Shown: positions 16,426 through 25,906 of the stretch, one piece after another
Layout: each line of letters starts with the position of its first letter
Position numbering within the stretch: position 1 is the stretch's first letter
DNA from: Rufibacter tibetensis
GTDB taxonomy: Bacteria > Bacteroidota > Bacteroidia > Cytophagales > Hymenobacteraceae
NCBI RefSeq assembly: GCF_001310085.1
Contig: NZ_CP012643.1
Location: forward strand, 1,209,001-1,273,000
DNA: 64,000 nucleotides
Reading direction: 5' to 3'
Notes under the pieces: generated by a model
What the model was told of the DNA's origin: nothing
Database searches by the model: none
What the model saw: the letters and a program-made list of their open reading frames with translations, nothing else
Program-made: the position numbers and the translations under genes

Positions 16426-17691
16426 TTAACCCGCCTGCTGGAACAAGTCCAGTTGGCTGCCCCACAGGCTGGCCCGGCTCCCCTTCTCCCCGAAAATGAT
16501 TCTTCTCCGGATGGCTTCTTCGTCCCATTCTCTTGTCTCCAAACTGCGCCCTCCGCAGGTGATAAAATACTTAGCCCTTTTCAGCACGACTCCAATCTGG
16601 CGCAGGTGCTCCCAGGTAAGGTGGGCAAAGCGGCGGGCGGCCACTATCTTCTTCGCTGATTTAATCCCGATGCCCGGCACTCGCAAAATCATTTCGTAAT
16701 CGGCGGTATTGATCTCCTGCGGGAACACGTGCCGGTTACGCAGCGCCCAAGCTAGTTTGGGATCAATCTGTAGGTCTAGTTGCGGATTTTGCTCGTCCAG
16801 CAATTCATTCACGCCAAAGCCGTAGAGCCGCACGAGCCAATCGGCCTGGTACAAACGGTTTTCCCGGATAATAGGCGGCGTGCTGATGATGGGCAGACGG
16901 CTATCGGTCACTACCGGCACGTAGCCTGAGTAGTAGACCCGCTTAAGGTTGAAATTTTGGTATAAGCCATCGGCGAGGGTCAGGATCTGACGGTCACTCT
17001 CCGGGGTGGCTCCTACAATTAACTGGGTACTCTGTCCGGCTGGTGCGAAGGAAAGCGTAGACTTAAACAGCTTCTTCTCTTCTTTCACCAGCACCAATTG
17101 GTCTTTGATGTGGCCCATGGGCGTAAGCACCTCCTTAAAGTTCTTCTCAGGGGCCAACGACTGCAGGCTTTGCTCGGTGGGTAACTCAATATTTACGCTC
17201 AATCTATCGGCGTACAGGCCGGCTTCCTTCACCAGTTCTTCGCTGGCCCCCGGAATGGTTTTCAAGTGGATGTAGCCATTGAACTTATGCTCCAGGCGTA
17301 ATTTCTTGGCTACCCGCACCAGGCGCTCCATGGTATAGTCGGCGTTCTTGAAAATGCCGGAGCTTAGGAACAGGCCTTCAATATAGTTGCGGCGGTAGAA
17401 ATTGATGGTGAGATCCACCACTTCCTGCACAGTGAAAGCAGCCCGCTTCACGTCATTGCTTTTCCGGGACACGCAGTAGGCGCAGTCGAAAATGCAGAAG
17501 TTAGTAAGTAATATTTTTAGCAAAGACACGCACCGGCCGTCTTCAGTATAGCTGTGGCAGATACCCATGCCTTCGGCGTTGCCTAACCCTTTCCCCTCGT
17601 TCTTGCGTTTGCCGCCGCTGGAAGAGCAGGAAACATCATATTTAGCAGAGTCTGCCAAAATACTTAGTTTTTCTAAGAGCGGAGTGTGCAT
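16426..17691 (-). CDS. Radical SAM protein of the DNA modification/repair type (TIGR03916)
   Basis: This 421-aa protein has the radical SAM cluster motif CIFDCAYC (CxxxCxxC, about residues 67-74), which binds a 4Fe-4S cluster and S-adenosylmethionine. A TIM-barrel-like middle follows, then a helix-hairpin-helix (LRVPGIGIKSAKKIVAARRF, about 330-350), a motif typical of DNA-binding proteins. An early Cys (VSCSSSGGKRKNEGKGLGN) also fits the family. The paired DUF4130 gene downstream supports the call. The reaction and substrate are not known to me. It is transcribed divergently from the Omp85-like gene. Confidence 0.92.
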   Translation of the reverse strand: MHTPLLEKLSILADSAKYDVSCSSSGGKRKNEGKGLGNAEGMGICHSYTEDGRCVSLLKILLTNFCIFDCAYCVSRKSNDVKRAAFTVQEVVDLTINFYRRNYIEGLFLSSGIFKNADYTMERLVRVAKKLRLEHKFNGYIHLKTIPGASEELVKEAGLYADRLSVNIELPTEQSLQSLAPEKNFKEVLTPMGHIKDQLVLVKEEKKLFKSTLSFAPAGQSTQLIVGATPESDRQILTLADGLYQNFNLKRVYYSGYVPVVTDSRLPIISTPPIIRENRLYQADWLVRLYGFGVNELLDEQNPQLDLQIDPKLAWALRNRHVFPQEINTADYEMILRVPGIGIKSAKKIVAARRFAHLTWEHLRQIGVVLKRAKYFITCGGRSLETREWDEEAIRRRIIFGEKGSRASLWGSQLDLFQQAG

Positions 17692-17871
17692 GTGTTATGC
17701 CTTTTAAATCTTTGAATACGTTAGCAAGATACAGCACATCAGCTAAAAAAACTAAAGATCTTAGCCACAAATTATCAACATACGTGTGGATAAAGCTAAT
17801 CACAATAGCATTTACTTGCTTATAGTGGTTCCAAGTAGATTTTGCCGTATTTTAGGGATGGAGTATAAGGT

Positions 17872-19776
17872 ATGAAGACGGCCCAAAGAATTCCTGCGCA
17901 CGCACGACTGCTATTCCTGCTAGCCATGGCAGGGTGGTTGACCTGCTTTTGCGCGCAAGCCCAAGAAGTGTCTCCTGTCAAACCACCAATCCTTATCACT
18001 CCGCCACTGGAAGACACCACCGATAACAAGCAGTTTTTACAGTCTCTGAAGCGCATCAGCCAGAAAAAAACTCTGATTGGCCGGGCTGTGAAAGCGTTGG
18101 TGGTTTTCAAGCCCCGCAGAATTGAAGGCCCTGTAGAAAACACACTTCTTCCGCCCGCGCATGCGCAGCATAATTATAAGGTGGTGCGGAACATTTATTT
18201 TAAAAGACTGGATGCGTTTGGGTATTCTATCAACGATACCTTGGCTATGCCAGACAACCGCCTGGAACGCTTAGGCAACGCGCTCCACATGCGGACCAAA
18301 CAAAACCTGCTCCGGAACCAGATTCTTTTCAGGGAAGGAGATCTATTGGAACCGTTGGCCTTGTCTGAATCTGAGCGATTGCTCCGCCAAACCGATTACC
18401 TTTTAGATGCCCGAGTTCTGGTCAATGACTCTACCTCTACCCGTGACAGCGTGGACATTGTCATCATCACCAAAGACGTGTTCAGCATAAGTGGCTCTGG
18501 TTCCGCCAGCACCTCCAGTACCCGGATAGCACTACGGGACATTAACTTCATGGGCATAGGCCACCAGATCAGAACCAACTACCGGTTTGGCTTATCGGAG
18601 CCACAGCCCTGGCAGTTCACCGGCAGCTATTTCATCCAGAACATCTCGCGGAGCTTTATCTCAGCGGAGCTGATTTACCAAAATACTCATTATTATAAGC
18701 AGCAGAGTTTACATTTCAAGAGAGACTTTTACACTACCAACACTAAATATGCAGGTGGCGCTTCTGCCGGGTGGTACCAGACCCTGCAACCCGATTATTA
18801 CGAGCAAGGCGAAGAGGAAGAAGGCCCCGATGATTTTATTAGACACATTCCTTTAGACTATAACATTCAGGATTTCTGGATTGGGCGTGCTTTTCGGCTT
18901 AAATCATATGACCTGGCGCAAGACAACACTGGGCAGTTTATTACGGCTGCCCGGTTCATGAACATTGAGTATACCCAGGGGGCTGGGCCCACCATCCAGA
19001 GCGCCCGTCTGTACCTTTCTGCCTACGGCTATAGTTTCAGGAGATACTATAAAGACCAATACCTCTTCGGGTTTGGGCGAACGGAGGATATTCCGGCCGG
19101 AAATCTCTTAGCCCTCACTACCGGGTTTGAAGACGGGGCCCTGAAAAACCGGTTGTACTTGGGAATTAAGGGCGCTTTTGGAAAATACCAGCCAAACTTC
19201 GGATACCTGTACGGCGGTCTTGAGTACGGGAGTTACCGGCACAAGAACTCTTGGGAACAGGGCGTGCTTACCTCCGAAGCCTTGTATTTTACCCCCTTGT
19301 ACCGCCTCAGGAACTGGCGTTGGCGGCATTTCCTTTGGAACCGTACCTCTATTGGCATGCGCCGTCCCGATTTATTTGCCCTAGACATTGATCAGGAAGA
19401 CGGCATCAGGGGCTTCAATTCAGGAGGAGTGCGCGGGTACCGCAAGTTTGTCCTGAACTATGAAACTAATTTCTTCCTGCCACTGACCCTGTTAGGCTTC
19501 AGGCTGGCCATTATTGGGTTTGCAGATCTGGCCTGGCTTACGAGTGTGGAAAATAAATCACCTTTAAAGGAAAAACCATATACAGGCTTTGGATTAGGAC
19601 TCCGTTTCAGGAATGAATTCCTGACATTTAACACCATTCAAGTACTGGTGGGGTACTACCCACGCATGCCCCAACTAGACGGTCGACAGGACTTCAAACT
19701 GTTTCAAACCACCCGCCAGTACTATGATTTCAATGACCTGCGCTTCACCCAACCTCTAATATCAGAGTTTCGCTAG
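17872..19776 (+). CDS. Omp85/BamA-TamA-like outer-membrane protein
   Basis: This 634-aa protein has a signal peptide (1-31, ending CFCAQAQ). A periplasmic part includes a POTRA-like strand pattern (VVRNIYFKRLDAFGYSINDT, about 105). A beta-barrel region from about 220 has alternating aromatic strands. Val520-Arg521-Gly522-Tyr523 in GGVRGYRKF fits the Omp85 VRGF/Y lid-lock motif. Bacteroidota carry many such proteins besides BamA, so it may be an accessory translocase or a surface protein. It is too short and too weakly matched to be BamA itself. It stands alone, 144 bp before the PKD adhesin gene, and could help assemble surface proteins. Confidence 0.72.
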   Translation: MKTAQRIPAHARLLFLLAMAGWLTCFCAQAQEVSPVKPPILITPPLEDTTDNKQFLQSLKRISQKKTLIGRAVKALVVFKPRRIEGPVENTLLPPAHAQHNYKVVRNIYFKRLDAFGYSINDTLAMPDNRLERLGNALHMRTKQNLLRNQILFREGDLLEPLALSESERLLRQTDYLLDARVLVNDSTSTRDSVDIVIITKDVFSISGSGSASTSSTRIALRDINFMGIGHQIRTNYRFGLSEPQPWQFTGSYFIQNISRSFISAELIYQNTHYYKQQSLHFKRDFYTTNTKYAGGASAGWYQTLQPDYYEQGEEEEGPDDFIRHIPLDYNIQDFWIGRAFRLKSYDLAQDNTGQFITAARFMNIEYTQGAGPTIQSARLYLSAYGYSFRRYYKDQYLFGFGRTEDIPAGNLLALTTGFEDGALKNRLYLGIKGAFGKYQPNFGYLYGGLEYGSYRHKNSWEQGVLTSEALYFTPLYRLRNWRWRHFLWNRTSIGMRRPDLFALDIDQEDGIRGFNSGGVRGYRKFVLNYETNFFLPLTLLGFRLAIIGFADLAWLTSVENKSPLKEKPYTGFGLGLRFRNEFLTFNTIQVLVGYYPRMPQLDGRQDFKLFQTTRQYYDFNDLRFTQPLISEFR

Positions 19777-19920
19777 GTTTATAAAAATTCTTCTTTAATT
19801 TATCCATATAGGAAGCAATATATAATTCTAAAAAGTATATATTGTGTTACCCTAAGACGAAAGGCTGTTTATATGATAAATAGCCGAAAGAAATAGATAA
19901 ATTATTTAAGATATACAAAA

Positions 19921-22900
19921 TTGAAATTTTACTATTACTTACTCAGATCCTTACTTTCCTGTTCTATTTTGTTTTGGAGCATGAATGCGCTTGGCCAGGC
20001 TACCTCCAATAAAGGCCGCGACTTTTGGGTGGGCTACATGGCACACGTACAGAATGAATCTGGCCCTAACCCAGAACAAGGTATTTCAAGTATGAATTTG
20101 TATGTCACCTCAGACGTGGCGACCACGGTACAAGTGACCGTGGGGACAGGTGGAGCTGCTTCTTATCAAGTAGCGGCTAACTCTGTCACGGTAATTCCTG
20201 TGAGCCCTTCTACTGCTTATGTGGGTTCCAGTGAAGTTATTGAGAAGAAAGCCATACATGTTACCTCCGCCGCCCCAGTGGTAGTGTACTCCCACATTTA
20301 CCACTTAAATAAGTCTGGAGCCACCCTGGTGTTACCTACCAATACGCTGGGCCGCTCTTATTATGCCGTAAGCTACAACCAAACCCAATACCAGGGTCCT
20401 TTGGCAGCTTCGCAACTAATGGTGGTAGCTCAGGAAGACAACACCGTAATTGAGATCACCCCTACGGCCACTACCCTGGGAGGAAAACCGGCCGGAAAGC
20501 CTTTTTCCCCTTCGCGTCCTCTTATGAAAGGGGAAGTATATCAGGTACGCTCTTTACAAGACCTCACGGGAACCAAAGTAGAGTCCATCTCCAGTACAGG
20601 AACCTGCAAAAGAATTGCGGTATTCTCTGGTAGTTCTTACACGGCCATCCCTGAACCTTACAGCTGCCCGGGCCGCCAGTTCAGCGGTGACAACCTGTAC
20701 CAGCAGCTTTATCCGGTGAGCGCCTGGGGTAAGAATTTTGTGACTGCTCCTTTTAAAAGCCGTCGGTCAGGCGAGATTTACAGAGTATTGGCCTCAGTTG
20801 ACAACACAGTTATCACCGTAAATGGCAGTTCCGTAACCAGAAACAGCGGCCAGTTCTATGAATTTGAGAACAGCACCCCCAATTACATCACGGCTTCTGA
20901 GCCGGTGCAGGTAACGCAGTACACCAAGTCTCAAGCTTGTGACAACGTTCCCAGTGACCCGGAAATGGTGCTCATCAACCCAGTGGAGCAGACCCTGAAA
21001 ACCATCACCCTGTATTCCTCCCCGTATTTCCAGATTTCAAGTCACTACATCAACGTGACCATGAAAACCTCTGATGTGGGTACCTTCCGGTTAGACGGGC
21101 AGCCTGTCACTTTCACCCCGGTGCCTTCAAACCCTGCCTATTCTTACGCCCAAAACACGGTACCTGCCGGAAACCACATCCTAACTGCCGACAGCGGGTT
21201 TAATGCCATGGCATATGGATTGGGTGAATTTGAGTCATATGCGTACTCTGCGGGTGCAAACGTGACCAACCTGAACCAGAACATTACGGTAGCCTCAGAC
21301 AGTATCTGCGAAGGCAATAACATCCAGTTTAAAGGATTTGCCGTGTATACCCCCTTATCCTGGAAATGGTACTTCGGTGATGGCACCACCTCCACCGAAA
21401 AAGACCCTATCCACAGTTTCCCCAAAGCCGGCAAATACAATGTCTCTCTGGTGACTACCAAGTCTAACGGAAATGACTGTGACTCTCAGGACTCCACTTA
21501 TATAGAAGTAGACATCTATCCTAACCCAGTAGCAAACTTTACCTATGACGTAGCCTGCTCCAATGACAGCACCCGCTTCAGAGACGCCAGCAAGATAACC
21601 ACCGGGGAGAGCATTGTTGCCTGGAAATGGGAGTTTGGAGATGGATCTACCTCCACCAAACAGAACCCGGCCCATAAATTTAAAAACCCTGGCACGTACT
21701 CGGTGAAGCTCTCGGTTTCCAGCAAAAACCTCTGCGTTTCAGACACAACCATCCAGGTTTCTATTGTTAGTCCGCCGGTAGCCCGCTTCAGCGCTCCGGA
21801 AACCTGCGACAAAGAAGCCATGGCCTTTCAGGACCAGAGCACGATGGCACAGGGACGCGTAACACGTTGGGAATGGAACTTTGGCGATGGCTCAGCGCGC
21901 AGCACAGAGCAAAACCCAAAGCACGTGTTTCCGCAGGCGGGTACCTATACGGTAAAAATGAAAGCCTTCTCTGAGCAGGGCTGCCAGGATTCAACACAAC
22001 AAACCATTGTTATTAATCCCAAGCCAGTCGTTGCCTTCAGCCTGCCAGAGGTTTGCGCCACTGACGATGCGCCTTTTGTGAATGAATCAACTATTGCAGC
22101 AGGTTCCATGACCTATCGGTGGGACTTTGGGGATGGCACTACTTCTACCGCCCAAGCCCCACGCCATCGGTTCCCTAAAGAGGGCAATTACACGGTGAAA
22201 TTGGTGGTAACCTCTACTAAAGGATGCCAGGACAGCGTTTCTCGCACGGTTACAATCAACTCAGCGATTCCGGTTCCTGATTTCACCTCTACTTCTTTCT
22301 GCCAGGAGCAGGGGGTTACTTTTCAGGATGCCAGCACTATTCCGTTCGGGAAGATCATCAGGCGGCGCTGGACATTTGGGGATGGTACCACTTCAGACGA
22401 GCTCAACCCACGTCACCTGTACGCGGCACCTGGCACCTATCAGGTGGAACTGCGCGTGTGGTCGGGGATTGTCTGCGCCGAAGCCATCACTAAGACCATT
22501 GTAGTAGTTCCAAATCCAAAGGCTAGCTTTGCCACTACTAATGTTTGCGAGGGTTCTATTGCCCGCTTCACCAATACCTCACAGGCTAATGGCAGCGGCT
22601 CGCTCACCTATACCTGGAATTTCGGTGATGGCACTACTTCTACAGAGCTTAGCCCCGATCATTTGTACGCGGCCCCAGGCACCTACACGGTCTCCCTGGT
22701 GGTAAAAGGAGCGAACTCCTGTGAGCAGACATTCTCCAAGGCTATTACCATCAACCCCACGCCTAAAGCTGACTTCTCGCCTTCGGTGGGCTGTATCACA
22801 GACGCGGTTACTTTTCAGGACATGAGTAGTCTCCTGAGTGGGAACCTAACCAGGTGGGCCTGGGACTTTGGCGATGGCAGCACAGCCTCTACGCAGAACC

Positions 22901-23748
22901 CCACCCATAGATATGCCAGAATAGGTTCTTATACCGTCCGGCTTACCGTTACCTCAGAATTTGGCTGTACCCAAACCATTAGCAAAACAGTCACTATTTC
23001 TCCTGCCCCTATTGCACAGGCCGGCCCTGACCAATTAATCTGCGGAAGTGTAACGGCTACCCTGGCTGCCAACACTCCGGCTCCCGCAACTGGTCAATGG
23101 ACGGTTACCCAGGGCACAGGGGGAACATTTGCCAATGCAGCCAGCCCCACCACCACTTTTTCCGGCACCATGGGTACCACCTATACCCTCCGCTGGACGG
23201 TAAGCAACTCGCCTTGTGTTAATGCGACGGATGACGTAGTAATCAGGCTGATGCCCACCCCAGAGGTAGAGGCTGGAAATGACATCTTACTTATTAGAGG
23301 AGAAAGCATAGAGATACAAGCCAAGGCACAGGGAAAACTCACTTGGAGTCCTGCCATTGGCCTGAGCAACCCAAGCATAGCCAACCCCATCGCTTCCCCT
23401 GAAGAGACCACCAAATATTACCTGCGTTCTGTTTCAGAAGCAGGTTGCCCTAATGTGGATAGCTTAACGGTAACGGTGATTGATCGCCTTCAGATTCCAA
23501 CCGCTTTCTCTCCTAACGGAGATGGATCAAATGACTCCTGGGTGCTGGAAGGAATTGAAGATTACCCGCGCATCACCATTGAGGTTTACAACCGATGGGG
23601 GCAGCAGGTGTACACGTCCCGTGGCTACCCTTCTCCGTGGGATGGAAAACGCAACGGTGTAGATCTGCCTATTGGCGCCTACTACTACATTATTGACCCT
23701 AACAATGGACGGTCTAAAATGACTGGTCCGCTTACTATTCTGCGCTAA
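19921..23748 (+). CDS. PKD-repeat surface protein with T9SS type B sorting domain
   Basis: This 1275-aa exported protein starts at TTG 19921, giving a good signal peptide (LLSCSILFWSMNALGQ). An ATG at 19981 would remove most of it. Residues about 30-440 resemble the IgGFc-binding-protein N-terminal domain (KGRDFWVGYMAH). Seven PKD domains follow (about 455-1040), each with a WxFGDGxxS strand and a PGTYxVxL strand and usually two Cys. The C-terminus is a gliding-motility or type B sorting domain: AFSPNGDGSNDSW, YNRWGQQVY, PWDGKRNG, PIGAYYYII. It should cross the outer membrane by the type IX system and act in adhesion or cell-surface structure. It sits 11 nt upstream of a PorP/SprF gene. Confidence 0.93.
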   Translation: MKFYYYLLRSLLSCSILFWSMNALGQATSNKGRDFWVGYMAHVQNESGPNPEQGISSMNLYVTSDVATTVQVTVGTGGAASYQVAANSVTVIPVSPSTAYVGSSEVIEKKAIHVTSAAPVVVYSHIYHLNKSGATLVLPTNTLGRSYYAVSYNQTQYQGPLAASQLMVVAQEDNTVIEITPTATTLGGKPAGKPFSPSRPLMKGEVYQVRSLQDLTGTKVESISSTGTCKRIAVFSGSSYTAIPEPYSCPGRQFSGDNLYQQLYPVSAWGKNFVTAPFKSRRSGEIYRVLASVDNTVITVNGSSVTRNSGQFYEFENSTPNYITASEPVQVTQYTKSQACDNVPSDPEMVLINPVEQTLKTITLYSSPYFQISSHYINVTMKTSDVGTFRLDGQPVTFTPVPSNPAYSYAQNTVPAGNHILTADSGFNAMAYGLGEFESYAYSAGANVTNLNQNITVASDSICEGNNIQFKGFAVYTPLSWKWYFGDGTTSTEKDPIHSFPKAGKYNVSLVTTKSNGNDCDSQDSTYIEVDIYPNPVANFTYDVACSNDSTRFRDASKITTGESIVAWKWEFGDGSTSTKQNPAHKFKNPGTYSVKLSVSSKNLCVSDTTIQVSIVSPPVARFSAPETCDKEAMAFQDQSTMAQGRVTRWEWNFGDGSARSTEQNPKHVFPQAGTYTVKMKAFSEQGCQDSTQQTIVINPKPVVAFSLPEVCATDDAPFVNESTIAAGSMTYRWDFGDGTTSTAQAPRHRFPKEGNYTVKLVVTSTKGCQDSVSRTVTINSAIPVPDFTSTSFCQEQGVTFQDASTIPFGKIIRRRWTFGDGTTSDELNPRHLYAAPGTYQVELRVWSGIVCAEAITKTIVVVPNPKASFATTNVCEGSIARFTNTSQANGSGSLTYTWNFGDGTTSTELSPDHLYAAPGTYTVSLVVKGANSCEQTFSKAITINPTPKADFSPSVGCITDAVTFQDMSSLLSGNLTRWAWDFGDGSTASTQNPTHRYARIGSYTVRLTVTSEFGCTQTISKTVTISPAPIAQAGPDQLICGSVTATLAANTPAPATGQWTVTQGTGGTFANAASPTTTFSGTMGTTYTLRWTVSNSPCVNATDDVVIRLMPTPEVEAGNDILLIRGESIEIQAKAQGKLTWSPAIGLSNPSIANPIASPEETTKYYLRSVSEAGCPNVDSLTVTVIDRLQIPTAFSPNGDGSNDSWVLEGIEDYPRITIEVYNRWGQQVYTSRGYPSPWDGKRNGVDLPIGAYYYIIDPNNGRSKMTGPLTILR

Positions 23749-23759
23749 CTCTGGAGCTT

Positions 23760-24794
23760 ATGAGAAAGAACTTTTACTCACTTCTTATCCTGCTCTGTCT
23801 CCCACTTCTGGGGTGGGCGCAGCAGGTACCGCACTACAGTCAATACATGCTCAATCCGCTGCTCCTGAACCCTGCGGTGAGCGGCACTGATAACTACATA
23901 GACGTACGGGCGGGCTACCGAAACCAATGGACCGGACTGGAAGGCGCGCCTACTTCATATTACCTGAGCGGCCACATGCCTTTTTCTAAAAGAGACTACC
24001 TGTCCACTCCCACTACTTTTGAGCCTCGTTCAGTCCTGAAAGGCAAGCACGACAAGATCAAGTGGCGGCCCGGGTACCGAAATAATTCGCAGAAAACACG
24101 CCCTCACCATGGAATGGGTGTTTTAGTGCAGGCAGACAAGGCCGCTGGCTTAAAACGGACGGAGGTGCAGTTCCTTTACGCCTACCACCAACCGCTTACC
24201 TCCTCCATCAAACTGTCGGCGGGTGTGGCAGCCGGTATCACCCAGTTTGGCCTGAACCGCGACATGTTGACCTTCGGAACTTCTGGTGACCCCGTCATCC
24301 ACGCTGATGAGTACAACCGCATTTTACCCAATATTGGCGTAGGCGCTTTGCTCTATAGCACCAGGTTCTTCCTTGGTGCCTCTGTAGCCCAGGTGTTGCC
24401 AACGCCTTTCAGTTTCAGGGAGTCCCAACCCACCGTTTCGGCAAAGCAACAGCGCCATTTCTTCGGGCACGGGGGATATCGGTTTCCTATCACCCATATT
24501 ATTAGTGTGATGCCTTCGGTGGTGGTAAAATATGCCGCTCCCAGTCCACTCTCCGTAGATGTGAATGCGAAGGTTTTCTGGCGTGATCAGTTTTGGGCCG
24601 GAGCCTCATACCGGATGAATGATGCGGCTGTCATTACCGGAGGGTTCCAGTACAAGCACAAGTTCCACTTGGGCTATGCTTATGATTTTACTACCTCAGG
24701 CCTAAACCAGGTAAGCTACGGGTCACACGAGATTGTGCTGGGCCTCATGCTCCGGAACAAACAAACTGTGTATTCTCCTTCTCAATACTGGTAA
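23760..24794 (+). CDS. Type IX secretion membrane protein, PorP/SprF family
   Basis: This 344-aa outer-membrane beta-barrel has a signal peptide (1-20, ending LLGWAQ) followed by the family opening QVPHYSQYMLNPLLLNPAVSG and the segment YRNQWTGLEGAPTSYYLSGH. SprF-like proteins are commonly encoded just after large type B sorted adhesins, and SprF of Flavobacterium is needed to secrete SprB. The 11-nt gap to the PKD gene fits co-transcription and a dedicated role in exporting or anchoring that adhesin. The barrel ends LMLRNKQTVYSPSQYW. A terminator-like hairpin follows. Confidence 0.94.
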   Translation: MRKNFYSLLILLCLPLLGWAQQVPHYSQYMLNPLLLNPAVSGTDNYIDVRAGYRNQWTGLEGAPTSYYLSGHMPFSKRDYLSTPTTFEPRSVLKGKHDKIKWRPGYRNNSQKTRPHHGMGVLVQADKAAGLKRTEVQFLYAYHQPLTSSIKLSAGVAAGITQFGLNRDMLTFGTSGDPVIHADEYNRILPNIGVGALLYSTRFFLGASVAQVLPTPFSFRESQPTVSAKQQRHFFGHGGYRFPITHIISVMPSVVVKYAAPSPLSVDVNAKVFWRDQFWAGASYRMNDAAVITGGFQYKHKFHLGYAYDFTTSGLNQVSYGSHEIVLGLMLRNKQTVYSPSQYW

Positions 24795-24843
24795 ATCGTT
24801 TGAAACCTGGTTTCCAAAAATCAGGTCCAAACCAAAAGTAATA

Positions 24844-24884
24844 GAGCAGGTCCAGGAACTGAAGCAAAGTTTCTGGACCTGCTC
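24844..24884 (+). terminator. Hairpin after the porP/sprF gene
   Basis: A stem of 15 positions, GAGCAGGTCCAGGAA against TTTCTGGACCTGCTC with one G-T wobble, closes a loop of about 11 nt. It lies 50 bp past the stop codon and is followed by CTTT. It probably ends the adhesin-SprF unit. Confidence 0.65.
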
Positions 24885-24976
24885 ACCTTTAAACCTGAAC
24901 TTCTAAGCCTGTTTTAAGTGGGTTTTTCAGAAAAGAAGAGCGAAACGTATTTCCTGCCATAAACTTTATCTCACCC

Positions 24977-25008
24977 TTGATAGGTGCCGTATAGATTCTA
25001 TACCTTTG
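24977..25008 (+). promoter_or_regulatory. Promoter of cvfB
   Basis: TACCTTTG at 25001-25008 is a full match to the Bacteroidota TAnnTTTG box. TTG at 24977-24979, 21 nt upstream, can serve as the -33 element. The start codon follows 28 nt downstream. Confidence 0.65.
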
Positions 25009-25036
25009 TTTCAAGTTTTACAAACTCACAATTGGT

Positions 25037-25873
25037 ATGCTGCACTTAGGCGATTACAACTATCTGGAAATCCTTCGGGACTTGGAACATGGCATGTACT
25101 TGGGTTCTGACGATGGTGACGTGTTGCTGCCCCGCAAGTATATTCCTGAAGGCGCCCAGATAGGCGACATGATCTCTGTGTTCGTGTACCGCGATTCTGA
25201 GGACCGCCTCATTGCAACTACTTTAGAGCCAAAAGCCAAAGTAGACCAGTTTGCCTGTCTGCAGGTAAGAGATGTAAACAATTTTGGGGCGTTTATGGAA
25301 TGGGGATTGGAAAAAGATCTCTTTGTTCCCTTCAAAAACCAGCATGATGCGCTATATCCCGGACAGTGGGCGCTAGTGTACGTGTACCTGGACGAGAACT
25401 CTGACCGTTTAGTAGGCTCCACCAAATTAGGCCCCTTCCTGAACTATGACCCAATTACCTTGGAAGAAGGTGATGAGGTACAGCTTTTGATTGGCCCGGA
25501 AAAAGCTCTGGGCTACCAGGTGATCGTGAACAACAAGTACCTGGGCATGCTGTACCGCAATGAGGTGTTCCGCACGTTGCAGCCCGGCGAATACACCCAA
25601 GGTTACCTGAAGAAAGTACGCGAGGATAATAAACTAGACGTAAGCCTGCAGAAGCAAGGCTATGACGAGGTGCGGGAAGCCACTGAAACCGTACTTGCCA
25701 AGCTGGAAGAAGCCAACGGTCACCTGCCGCTCACTGACAAAAGCACCCCGGAACTGATTTACCAGACGCTGGGCATGAGCAAAAAAACATTTAAAAAAGC
25801 ACTTGGCGCATTATATAAAAGAGGAGACGTGCAACTATTGCCAGAAGGGATTAGTCTTTTGAGTAAGTCTTGA
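25037..25873 (+). CDS. cvfB: S1-domain RNA-binding protein, CvfB family
   Basis: This 278-aa protein has tandem S1-like OB folds (an early strand set LGDYNYLEILRDLEHGMYLG, then VNNFGAFMEWGLEKDLFVPF) and a C-terminal winged-helix segment (TPELIYQTLGMSKKTFKKALGALYKRGDV). That is the architecture of CvfB/YitL, an RNA-binding regulator named for its role in Staphylococcus virulence. In other bacteria it is assumed to modulate translation or RNA stability. It appears to be a single gene with its own promoter. The next gene starts 33 nt downstream, so read-through is possible. Confidence 0.9.
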   Translation: MLHLGDYNYLEILRDLEHGMYLGSDDGDVLLPRKYIPEGAQIGDMISVFVYRDSEDRLIATTLEPKAKVDQFACLQVRDVNNFGAFMEWGLEKDLFVPFKNQHDALYPGQWALVYVYLDENSDRLVGSTKLGPFLNYDPITLEEGDEVQLLIGPEKALGYQVIVNNKYLGMLYRNEVFRTLQPGEYTQGYLKKVREDNKLDVSLQKQGYDEVREATETVLAKLEEANGHLPLTDKSTPELIYQTLGMSKKTFKKALGALYKRGDVQLLPEGISLLSKS

Positions 25874-25906
25874 TTTGCCCTTTCACCAACTGCCCTTTAT
25901 TGCTCC

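Noticed and set aside
21300-23000. Repeated DNA within the PKD protein as a separate repeat or phase-variable locus
   Set aside because: The similarity is at protein level between PKD domains. DNA copies are diverged and no near-identical tandem block was seen.
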